From NCBI GenBank assembly GCA_018268355.1, contig JAFDWR010000001.1, positions 1 to 64,000 of the forward strand: a stretch of DNA of 64,000 nt. Reading direction: 5' to 3'. Position numbers and translations under genes: made by a program. The notes under the pieces were generated by a model. It searched no databases. It saw only the letters and a list, made by a program, of their open reading frames with translations, and was not told the origin of the DNA. Of the stretch, positions 1 through 9,604 are shown one piece after another. Every line of letters starts with the position of its first letter. The stretch's first letter is position 1. This DNA comes from Armatimonadota bacterium (lineage in GTDB: Bacteria; Armatimonadota; Fimbriimonadia; Fimbriimonadales; Fimbriimonadaceae).

Positions 1-559
1 TGGCAAGGCCGCGAATTGACCACCGCTCCACCTCGCGGTCCCAGGGCACCTGGACCCTCGATCCGGCCGGCACCTTCAGCGACTTAGCCTCTTCAAGGGT
101 CATGCTCCGCGTGAAGGCAGCAATGCGCTCGATCTCCGGGTGAGCCTGGCGCGCCCTGCGCATCGCGGTGATGAAGGCCTCCACCGAAGAGATTGGCCTC
201 AGCTTCGCGTCAAAGAAGCGCTCCTTCGGGTCGTCGAGGTTGGTCCATCCGCCGCCTTGGAAGGTGAGGATTCGCGCTTTGGACTCGATCCACTGATCGA
301 CGGTGCGTCGGTCCACGGCGAGAAAGGTCCCGATCTCAGCGTATTCGGAGTCGAGCGGCGATGGCTCAAATCCCTGCCAGTCGGTGAAGACGACATTGAG
401 CCTGATCATCTCACCGCCTGGCGCGGGTGGAACGATGCGAGTTGCCCGGCCCACGACTTCTGGTCCCGAAAGGGCCATGACCTCGGCACATCGATACACC
501 GGCACCAAGGGCTGACGGACCGTGCTGAGAAGGGCGACGAGGCCGGCGACGCTGGTCAT
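1..559 (-). CDS. Hypothetical protein, 3' end beyond window
   Basis: An open minus-strand frame begins at an ATG at 559 and runs off the left edge without a stop, giving at least 186 codons. The N-terminus (MTSVAGLVALLSTVRQP) is hydrophobic and may be a signal peptide. The rest is a soluble, mixed alpha/beta sequence rich in Glu, Arg and Trp, with no family I recognise. G+C and codon use match the neighbours, which supports real coding. It lies downstream of kdpC in the same direction with about 100 bases between, so it could be read through from the kdp operon or have its own promoter. No Shine-Dalgarno is seen before the ATG. Confidence 0.6.
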   Translation of the reverse strand, partial: MTSVAGLVALLSTVRQPLVPVYRCAEVMALSGPEVVGRATRIVPPAPGGEMIRLNVVFTDWQGFEPSPLDSEYAEIGTFLAVDRRTVDQWIESKARILTFQGGGWTNLDDPKERFFDAKLRPISSVEAFITAMRRARQAHPEIERIAAFTRSMTLEEAKSLKVPAGSRVQVPWDREVERWSIRGLA

Positions 560-658
560 GCCCGTTCTGACGTGGCCGGAGGGGTGGTGGTTACCAGGAG
601 GGGGTCGGAGGGGGCTTCAGAAAACCCGCTCCACCCCAGAAAAGACGGCCCCGCCCGC

Positions 659-1242
659 TTATCGAAGCCCAGCCACCCGCTCGTTCAGCCGCAGTACGTT
701 CACATACGGCTTCTCGCCGAGGCCAAAAAGCGGCGTCTCGGTCAGCTCACGAATGAGCCGATCGATCTCCGCACGGCTGACGCCGTTCTCCTTGGCCACG
801 CGCGCGGCCTGAAGGCGGGCGTTGTCCACCGTGATGTGGGGGTCGAGGCCGCTCGACGACCGCGTCACCGCATCGACGGGCAAAACCACGTCCGCACCGA
901 CGCCATTCAGCTCCCGATACTTCGCGGCAAGCTGCTTGATGCCATCGAAGTCCTTCTCGCCCTCAAGGAGCTTCGGATTCGTGGGTCCGAGATTCGTTCC
1001 GCTCGAGTTGTTGGCGTCGTATCCCGAGCCCGCTGCCGAGGGCCGAGGGTGGAAGAACTTCGACGACTCAAAGGACTGACCGATGAGCTCACTGCCGACC
1101 ACCTTGCCGCCGACCGTCACCATCGACCCATTTGCCTGGTGGCGAAAGGCCGTTTGGGCAATACCGGTGATCAGGTACGGGAAGGCAAAGCCGGTGACGA
1201 GAACGAAGAACAAGGTGAGAACGATGGCGGGGCGAATGATTT

Positions 1243-1246
<4 letters not shown>
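659..1246 (-). CDS. kdpC: Potassium-transporting ATPase subunit C
   Basis: KdpC is the single-span membrane subunit of the high-affinity KdpFABC potassium pump and helps couple KdpA and KdpB. The 195-residue product is the normal family length. It has one N-terminal membrane helix (about residues 7-28) followed by the conserved periplasmic domain, including [19 protein letters not shown] and the C-terminal block with [10 protein letters not shown]. Its ATG overlaps the end of kdpB by four bases (ATGA), so translation is probably coupled. It is the last gene of the kdp operon. Nothing appears broken. Confidence 0.96.
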
Positions 1247-3285
<2,039 letters not shown>

Positions 3286-3286
3286 T

Positions 3287-5020
3287 TCAGCGGCCTCCTG
3301 TCATCTGGAGGTGTTCGACAATCGGGCCCAAGGCAAGGGCCGGGAAGAACGTGAGGGCACCGACGATCACCACCACGCCCACAAGGAGCAAGGTGAACGT
3401 CGCTGAGTCGGTGGGGAAGGTTCCTGCCGAGGCCGGGGCGACCTTCTTGCGGGCCATGTGACCGGCAATGGCCAGCACGGGAATGATCACGAGGAATCGC
3501 CCAATGATCATCGCGAGGCCCAAAAGGGTGTTGTAGATCGGGGTGTTTGCAGTGATGCCAGCGAACGCCGAGCCGTTGTTGCCGGTCGCGGACGTGAATG
3601 CGTAGAGCATTTCCGTGAAGCCGTGCGGACCCGGGTTGTTCAGGTTTCCGGTCATCGGGCCGTACACCGTCTCACCCAGGGTATTGAGCGCGGCCATCGA
3701 ACCTTGCTTCGGAAGCTCCAGGACGCTGCCGAGTGCGGTCATGCCGAGAATGGAGATCGCCATCGCGAGAACCGCGATCATCGCCATTTGGACTTCAAAT
3801 TTGCCGATCTTCTTTCCGAGGTATTCGGGGGTACGCCCAACCATCAATCCCGCGATGAACACCGCGAGGATGACGAAGAGGAGCATCCCGTAAAGCCCCG
3901 CCCCCACACCACCGAAGATCACTTCGCCGGTGAGGATATTGAACAGCGGCACGAGGCCGCCGATCGGGGTGTACGAATCGTGCATCGAGTTGACCGCTCC
4001 GCAACTTGCACCGGTGGTGATGCTCGCGAAAAGAGTGGAACCGGCGATGCCGAACCTGACCTCCTTGCCCTCCATGTTCGCCCTTTCCACGCCGTATTGG
4101 GCAAACGCTGGGTTTCCACTTTGCTCCGCCACGGTGCTGATGCCAGCTCCCGCTAAGAAGAGCACGGACATCGCCGCGAAGACTGCCCAGCCTTGGCGGA
4201 CATTGCCGACCATCCGACCAAACATGTAGGTGAGGCCAGCGGGAATGAGGAACATCAGGACCTTTGAGAAGAGGTCTGCCCACGGCGTCGGGTTCTCAAA
4301 CGGGTGGGCCGAATTGGCATTGAAGAAGCCGCCGCCGTTCGTTCCGAGCTGCTTGATGATCTCTTGTGAGGCAACCGGCCCAAGGGCAATGGTTTGCTTC
4401 GCGCCTTCAATCGTGGTGATCGCCTTCGGACCTTCAAAGGTCTGGGGAACGCCGCTCGCCACAAAGATGATCGCGCCGACCGCGCAGATCGGCAAGAGAA
4501 CGTACAGTGTGCCGCGCACAACGTCGCTCCAGAAGTTGCCAATGCCACCCGCCGACTTGCGCGCAAGACCTCGGACCAAGGCAACCGCAACCGCCAATCC
4601 AACCGCGGCCGAGGCCCAGTTGTGGATCGCGAGCGACACCATGTTGCTGAAGTAGCTGAGGGTCGATTCAGGGGAGTACGACTGCCAGTTCGTGTTCGTC
4701 ATGAAGCTCGCGGCAGTGTTGAAAGCCAGGTGCGGCGTCATTTGCTCACCGCTAAAGCCTTGTGGGTTTAAGGGCAGAAGACCCTGCATGCGCAGCAGCC
4801 CATAGGTAAGCAGCATCGAAAACGCGCTGAAGGCGAGGGTGCAGAGGGCGTATTTGCGCCAGTCTTGGTCCTCGTCGGGCTGGATACCAAGAAGGCGATA
4901 GAGCGGTCGCTCCAGCCAGCCCATCCATCGGGCCTTGCCCTCGAAGACGTGGGCAAGATAGAGCCCCATGGGCTTGGTCAGCGCCAGGATGATGAGGAAA
5001 TAAAGGATGATCTGGAGCAT
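3287..5020 (-). CDS. kdpA: Potassium-transporting ATPase, potassium-binding subunit A
   Basis: KdpA is the potassium-selective channel-like subunit of KdpFABC. The 577-residue product is strongly hydrophobic, with about ten membrane helices and the Kdp selectivity-filter segments (for example [49 protein letters not shown] and [13 protein letters not shown]). I place the start at the ATG at 5020, which overlaps the kdpF stop codon (TGATG). An in-frame TTG one codon upstream is less likely. Length and motifs match the family. Confidence 0.97.
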   Translation of the reverse strand: MLQIILYFLIILALTKPMGLYLAHVFEGKARWMGWLERPLYRLLGIQPDEDQDWRKYALCTLAFSAFSMLLTYGLLRMQGLLPLNPQGFSGEQMTPHLAFNTAASFMTNTNWQSYSPESTLSYFSNMVSLAIHNWASAAVGLAVAVALVRGLARKSAGGIGNFWSDVVRGTLYVLLPICAVGAIIFVASGVPQTFEGPKAITTIEGAKQTIALGPVASQEIIKQLGTNGGGFFNANSAHPFENPTPWADLFSKVLMFLIPAGLTYMFGRMVGNVRQGWAVFAAMSVLFLAGAGISTVAEQSGNPAFAQYGVERANMEGKEVRFGIAGSTLFASITTGASCGAVNSMHDSYTPIGGLVPLFNILTGEVIFGGVGAGLYGMLLFVILAVFIAGLMVGRTPEYLGKKIGKFEVQMAMIAVLAMAISILGMTALGSVLELPKQGSMAALNTLGETVYGPMTGNLNNPGPHGFTEMLYAFTSATGNNGSAFAGITANTPIYNTLLGLAMIIGRFLVIIPVLAIAGHMARKKVAPASAGTFPTDSATFTLLLVGVVVIVGALTFFPALALGPIVEHLQMTGGR

Positions 5021-5106
5021 CAAAACTTCTCCGGTTTAAGGAGGGAATAGCCAAGGTATGCGGCGAGCGCCAAACAGGCGAGGCCGAGAATGAGAAGCTC
5101 ACTCAT
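5020..5106 (-). CDS. kdpF: KdpF small membrane subunit
   Basis: A 28-residue single-helix peptide (MSELLILGLACLALAAYLGY, ending LLKPEKF) lies directly before kdpA. The ending x-L-x-x-P-E-x-F and the lone membrane helix are typical of KdpF, the lipid-like stabiliser of the KdpFABC complex. Its stop overlaps the kdpA start, and its ATG overlaps the end of the preceding small gene. Peptides this small are often missed by gene callers. Position and the PEKF ending make the assignment strong. Confidence 0.9.
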   Translation of the reverse strand: MSELLILGLACLALAAYLGYSLLKPEKF

Positions 5107-5203
5107 CGTTGGCCCCCTGGCGAAGTCGCTCGGTGCCTTTCACAAGGGCGACAAGAAGGCCGAAGGCGAGCAAAGTGAGGGCGAGATAGACGACGTCTTG
5201 CAT
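5099..5203 (-). CDS. Small single-helix membrane protein in the kdp operon
   Basis: A 34-residue frame starts at an ATG at 5203 and encodes one hydrophobic helix (residues about 4-21, VVYLALTLLAFGLLVALV) followed by a charged tail KGTERLRQGANDE. It overlaps the kdpF start by eight bases, so the two are probably translated together. Short proteins of this pattern (one helix, then a basic/acidic tail) are found before kdpF in many kdp operons, but their role is not established. It could be an additional accessory peptide of the pump. Coding is supported by its in-phase overlap and membrane-helix composition. Confidence 0.7.
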   Translation of the reverse strand: MQDVVYLALTLLAFGLLVALVKGTERLRQGANDE

Positions 5204-5212
5204 GGATTTGCC

Positions 5213-5941
5213 TTAGAAGCGAATGGAGAACCCGCCCTGGATGAACCAACCGTCGCGGCTCTGGTTGAACCCCGAGCCGATGCGCAGGTCGAATTGGCGA
5301 TTGTTATCTAAGAGGTAGGTGACGGCAAGGCTGCCGAAGCCGGCCGAAGGGCCGCCCCGCGAGATTCGATCCACCGCCCAGACTTCGCCAGTGAGGGTGG
5401 TCTTGCCATTGAGCGGATGGCCGTAGAACACGCTCATCGCCGCCTGGTTGAAGCGATCGGCGCCGCTGGCGTTCTGCGAGTAGACGAGGTTGGTGCCGAG
5501 GCTGTCGTTTCCAAGCGCGGTGGTCGCGGCAATCTTCGCCGTAGGGTTCCAAGCGTTGGCGCGCAGCGGACCTTGGCCGATGGGCACCGTGGTTTGGCCG
5601 ATGAAGGTGACCTCGGACTTCGCCGTTTGGAGCAGTCGGGCCTTGAAGCCGACCGACGGATCCAGCCACTGCTTGACTCCGGGAGCAAAGCCATAGGAGA
5701 CGCCGATGAGACGAAGTTCGCACTTCTTGTTCAGCCCATAACGGAGCAACCCGTCGCCAAAGGAGGTGGTGGTGCTTGAGCCAACTTGAGTGCGAAAGAA
5801 TCCCGACTCGATCTGGAAATGGCCAGGGGCGACCAGGTTGGAGCCGTCCGAGAATCCTGGCCGATCGGTTGCGATGGGAGAAACGTCTTCGGCAAAGGCC
5901 GATGCGGTCAGTGCGAACAGAGATATCCAGGCGATCCTCAT
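5213..5941 (-). CDS. Predicted outer-membrane beta-barrel/transporter-like protein
   Basis: The 242-residue product starts at the ATG at 5941 with a signal peptide (RIAWISLFALTASAFA). It continues with the phrase ATDRPGFSDGSNLVAPGHFQIESG, typical of the phenol-degradation-pathway-like (MetA/transporter) outer-membrane family. The remainder alternates polar and hydrophobic residues as beta-strands do, and it ends in aromatic Phe (GGFSIRF), as beta-barrels often do. It sits between kdpE and the small kdp genes, so it is probably co-expressed with the pump. It may be an outer-membrane channel that supplies potassium, but that role is inferred. A longer start five codons upstream is possible. Confidence 0.75.
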   Translation of the reverse strand: MRIAWISLFALTASAFAEDVSPIATDRPGFSDGSNLVAPGHFQIESGFFRTQVGSSTTTSFGDGLLRYGLNKKCELRLIGVSYGFAPGVKQWLDPSVGFKARLLQTAKSEVTFIGQTTVPIGQGPLRANAWNPTAKIAATTALGNDSLGTNLVYSQNASGADRFNQAAMSVFYGHPLNGKTTLTGEVWAVDRISRGGPSAGFGSLAVTYLLDNNRQFDLRIGSGFNQSRDGWFIQGGFSIRF

Positions 5942-6009
5942 AGCCTCATCGTGCAAGAGGACCGGATCAGAGCCGCTTCAAGAAACCCGTGCGCGGCATC
6001 AAGAAGTTA

Positions 6010-6696
6010 TCAGGATGGTTCTTTCAGCCGGTAACCGACGCCGGTCTCGGTGATCAAGAGCTTCGGCTGGGCCGGGTCGTCTTCGATTTTCAGTCGAATC
6101 TGCTGGGTGTAGACGCGCAAGTAGTGGAGCTCGTCGGCATATTCCGGGCCCCAAACCTCGGTAAGGAGTCGCCGATGGGTCATCACCTTGCCCAGATTCC
6201 GGGCGAGCAACGCCAAAAGCCGGAACTCGGTTTTTGTCAGGTGGATCTCCGCCCCCGCCTTCGTGACCAGGTGGGCCGCGAGGTCAATCTTCAACGGACC
6301 AAGGCTGACCACCGAATCGCCCACGGTTGCTTGGCTGAGGCGAAGCGCGGCGCGTACGCGGGCAAACAATTCGGCGACCCCAAAGGGCTTGGTGAGGTAG
6401 TCATTGGCCCCTGCGTCCAGGGCTTCGACCTTGTTCATCTCGTCGCCACGGGCGGAAAGGATGATGATCGGCACCTGGGACCATTCTCGAACTCGACGCG
6501 CGACGTCGACACCGTCCATATCCGGCAGCCCAAGGTCGAGCAAAACAAGGTCCGGCGACTCGGTCGCCACCATGCGGATGCCGCTCTGACCGTCTTCGGC
6601 TTCGACGAGGTCATAGTCGCTGGGATTGACGCTGGCACGAAGAAACCGGCGAATGGCGAGCTCGTCGTCAATCACCAGGAGCTTCGCCTTACTCAT
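6010..6696 (-). CDS. kdpE: Response regulator KdpE (OmpR family)
   Basis: KdpE activates transcription of the kdp operon when phosphorylated by KdpD. The 228-residue protein has an N-terminal receiver domain (acidic pocket Asp10-Asp11, phospho-acceptor Asp54 in VLLDLGLP, Lys in the YLTKPF loop). A C-terminal winged-helix DNA-binding domain follows, with HLTKTEFRLLALLARN and HYLRVYTQQIRLKIE, as in KdpE proteins. Its start overlaps the end of kdpD by eight bases, so the two-component pair is translationally coupled. It is encoded upstream of the pump genes, allowing autoregulation. Confidence 0.95.
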   Translation of the reverse strand: MSKAKLLVIDDELAIRRFLRASVNPSDYDLVEAEDGQSGIRMVATESPDLVLLDLGLPDMDGVDVARRVREWSQVPIIILSARGDEMNKVEALDAGANDYLTKPFGVAELFARVRAALRLSQATVGDSVVSLGPLKIDLAAHLVTKAGAEIHLTKTEFRLLALLARNLGKVMTHRRLLTEVWGPEYADELHYLRVYTQQIRLKIEDDPAQPKLLITETGVGYRLKEPS

Positions 6697-9337
6697 GGGG
6701 CGCCTCTGGCTGATCCGGCGGCAGCGGAATCGCGAGGGTGAACTCGGCCCCGCCGCGGTCGCGGTTCCTCACCCGCACCTTGCCACCATGTAGATCACAA
6801 ACCGCTTTCACCACTGCAAGCCCCAACCCGTACCCACCAGAGGACGTCCGGTAGCCAGGCATGAACAGCTTCGCCAGATTCGTCTCCGGAATGCCCGGAC
6901 CATTGTCGCGCACATGGAAGAGTACATCGCCGGACTGGACTTCGGTTGCAATGCTGATCTCCGCGTTCGGCGGCGTGTATCGTCCGGCATTCTCGATCAG
7001 ATTGACGAGGGCCTTTTCGATGAGGAGGCCATCAACGCGGAGGAGAGGCAAGAAGTCGGGGTTCTGAACGTGGACCTCGCGTTCGCCCAGGCTCGGGCGA
7101 GCGACATCGAGGGCGGTCGCGACGAGGTCTTGGGGCAGGTGCCATTCGAGGTCAAGCTCCACGCCTCCGCTCTGAAGCCGCGTCATGTCGAGGAGGTTTT
7201 GAATCTGGTGGTTCAGCCTCATCGACTCATCCTGAATCGTCTGGATGAGCGTTTCTTGGTTCGGGTTGCCTTCCCGCAGGCTTGTCGCCGCGCCAGTGAT
7301 GCTCGTCAGCGGGGTGCGGAGATCATGGGAGATCGAGCTTAGAAGCGTGCTCCGGATGCGCTCAGTCTCGGCCTGCACGCGGGCATCGTTCGACTCCTTG
7401 GCCAGGAGGGCACGCTCAAGCGCCAAACCGAGCGAATTGGCGAAGGTCTCAAGCAGGCGCGTGGCCGAAAGGTCGAGCGGTCGATCACCCGGTTGGAATC
7501 CGAGAACGCCAACCTGCGATTCTGCACCGAGCAGCGGAAGGTACAGCGCGGAGGAGCCGGGAAGCGTGTCGGTTCCGAAGCCTGCGGGCTGCTTGTGTTC
7601 GCCGACCCAGGAAGCCACCGCGAGTTCGGGCGGGTTGAGTTCGAACTGACGATTGGATGCGGCCAAGGTGACGAGGCGGCCTTCATCAAGGAGGAAAACC
7701 GCGACGTCGCCGTCAAACACGCTCCGGATCTCGTTTGCGGCGACCGCGGCCAGCTTTCGCTTACCTCGATTCTGGGCCAGCAATTGGCTGAGCCGATAGA
7801 GGCTCGAGTTTCGCCGCTCCCGCTCGCTGGACGAGGCCAGTTGGGTCTTTAACTTTTGCGTCAGCGAGCTGATCACGAGGCCGACGCTGAGCATGCCGAT
7901 GAGCAGCACGATATCCCGGATATCACTCACGGCAAAGGAAAATCTTGGCTCGACGAAGCAGAAGTTGTAACTCAGCACCGCGACGAGCGCGGTCGCAACT
8001 GATTCCCACCGGGTGGTTCGACAGGCGGCAATCGAAACGCTCAGCACGAAGAGCATCGCAACATTGTCAAGGCCGGCAGGTTTAAGAAGCAGGAATCCGA
8101 GCACGGTGGCCAGCCCAATGAGGGCGAGACCAAAGGCGAGTCCGGGGAAGGTCAGTCCATCGCTGCCCTTCAGCGGCAGGCGCGGCGCGGGAGGCTTTTC
8201 GACGTCGTCGGTGGTGATGACGTAAACATCAACGTCACCGCTCGCCCGCACCATCTCGTCCACCACCGATCCGAAGAGCAGCTCCTTCCAACGTGGCCGA
8301 ATAGGCTTGCCAACGACGACAAGGTTCGCGTTTCGCTTACTCGCAAACCGAAAGACCTCCTGGACGATGTCGTGCCCGCTGAGCGTGACCACCTCCATGC
8401 CGAGTGACTTGGCCAAGTCCAGAGCTTCGGTGGCATGGGCGCGGTCGTCCTCGCTGCGACTGGCTTGGCGGTCGCTGTCCACGGTGACCGCAATGATCTC
8501 CGCGTGGGATGCCGCGCCCAGTCGCGCCGCCGCCCGGACCACCCGGCTGCCCATTCGGTTCGGGGCGACGCACACGACCACGCGCTCGCGCGTTGCCCAA
8601 GGACCTTGCTCGCCTTCCTGCGTCCGCAGCTTGCGCATCTCGGCGTCGACGGTGTCGGCCGCACGGCGCAGAGCCAGTTCGCGTAAGGCGGTGAGGTTGG
8701 CGGTCTTGAAGAACCCCTCCAAGGCCTGGTCGACCTTCTCGGCGACATAGACCTTGCCCTCTTTGAGCCTTTGTTGGAGCTCGCCCGGGGGGATGTCGAT
8801 GACTTCGATCTCGTCCGCGCCATCGAGGAAGGCATCGGGCACGGTCTCTTGCACCCGGACCCCGGTGACCTGCGCGACAACATCGTTGAGGCTCTCGAGG
8901 TGCTGGATGTTCATCGCCGTATACACGTTGATGCCAGCGTCGAGAATCTCCTCGATGTCCTGCCAGCGCTTCTTGTGGCGTGAGCCTTGGGCGTTGGTGT
9001 GGGGAAGCTCGTCGATGAGGACCAGCTGGGGCCGGAGCGCGATGATTGCGTCGGTGTCGGGCTCGCGGAGGGTGGCGCCGCGGTAGTCGAACTCGCGCAG
9101 GGGGATGGCGGGGAGTCCATCGACGAGGGCCGCAGTTTCGGCTCGGCTGTGGGTTTCGATGAAGCCGATGACCACGTGGACGCCGCGCTCGAGCTGTTGG
9201 TGGGCCTCGCTGAGCATCGCGAACGTCTTGCCGACGCCCGCCGACGCTCCGATGAAGACCTTGAGACGCCCCCGGCCGTTGCCGTCCGACTGGACGGCGC
9301 GCAGAAGCTCGTCGGGATCAGGTCTTGCGCGGTCTAT
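6689..9337 (-). CDS. kdpD: Sensor histidine kinase KdpD, start uncertain
   Basis: KdpD senses potassium limitation and phosphorylates KdpE. Visible domains: an N-terminal KdpD domain with Walker A GASAGVGKT, a universal-stress-protein-like domain (about 250-370), four membrane helices (about 400-500), a GAF-like domain, the dimerisation helix with phospho-acceptor His in SSISHDLRTPLTSI, and the ATPase domain (VNLIENAGRYTP, DNGPGIP, GYGLGLAVVK). The first ATG (9217) lies after the Walker A motif and would destroy it. The open frame continues to a TGA near 9402 with no ATG, GTG or TTG before the motif. The family-typical N-terminus DRARPDPDELL follows an ATA codon at 9337, six bases after a -10-like TATTCT. 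I use that as the start. Confidence 0.88.
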   Translation of the reverse strand: MDRARPDPDELLRAVQSDGNGRGRLKVFIGASAGVGKTFAMLSEAHQQLERGVHVVIGFIETHSRAETAALVDGLPAIPLREFDYRGATLREPDTDAIIALRPQLVLIDELPHTNAQGSRHKKRWQDIEEILDAGINVYTAMNIQHLESLNDVVAQVTGVRVQETVPDAFLDGADEIEVIDIPPGELQQRLKEGKVYVAEKVDQALEGFFKTANLTALRELALRRAADTVDAEMRKLRTQEGEQGPWATRERVVVCVAPNRMGSRVVRAAARLGAASHAEIIAVTVDSDRQASRSEDDRAHATEALDLAKSLGMEVVTLSGHDIVQEVFRFASKRNANLVVVGKPIRPRWKELLFGSVVDEMVRASGDVDVYVITTDDVEKPPAPRLPLKGSDGLTFPGLAFGLALIGLATVLGFLLLKPAGLDNVAMLFVLSVSIAACRTTRWESVATALVAVLSYNFCFVEPRFSFAVSDIRDIVLLIGMLSVGLVISSLTQKLKTQLASSSERERRNSSLYRLSQLLAQNRGKRKLAAVAANEIRSVFDGDVAVFLLDEGRLVTLAASNRQFELNPPELAVASWVGEHKQPAGFGTDTLPGSSALYLPLLGAESQVGVLGFQPGDRPLDLSATRLLETFANSLGLALERALLAKESNDARVQAETERIRSTLLSSISHDLRTPLTSITGAATSLREGNPNQETLIQTIQDESMRLNHQIQNLLDMTRLQSGGVELDLEWHLPQDLVATALDVARPSLGEREVHVQNPDFLPLLRVDGLLIEKALVNLIENAGRYTPPNAEISIATEVQSGDVLFHVRDNGPGIPETNLAKLFMPGYRTSSGGYGLGLAVVKAVCDLHGGKVRVRNRDRGGAEFTLAIPLPPDQPEAPHE

Positions 9338-9472
9338 GGAGTCAGAATACCGATCCTGTTTCGGGTCGTCGAGCGGGTTCGGGCGATCTTGATGGAATCC
9401 TGAGACTCAGGCAGGTCGATGCACCTAGCCGTACCGCAGGTCGTCTATCCGTCGGATAAAGATCGTGAAAAG

Positions 9473-9547
9473 TGGTGGGCGGTACAGGATTTGAACCTGT
9501 GACCCCTTCGGTGTGAACGAAGTGCTCTACCGCTGAGCTAACCGCCC
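9473..9547 (-). tRNA. tRNA-Val (anticodon CAC)
   Basis: The minus strand folds as a full cloverleaf. The acceptor stem is GGGCGGT paired with the 3' end ACCGCCC, the D arm contains AGCTCAGCGGTAGAGC, the anticodon stem CTTCG/CGAAG encloses the loop TTCACAC, and the T arm contains GGTTCAAATCC. The loop places CAC at positions 34-36, which reads GUG valine codons. A CCA end is encoded. A -10-like CATAAT lies about 10 bases upstream (minus strand). It stands between kdpD and the GH3 gene. Confidence 0.96.
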
Positions 9548-9604
9548 GGAAGAGCACCATTATGACACGTTAAGGGAGAAAATGGCATCGCCCCCGGCGA
9601 CCGT

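Noticed and set aside
2-658. A minus-strand 65-codon frame at 199-396
   Set aside because: It lies in another frame of the longer open coding region 1-559 and has shadow composition.
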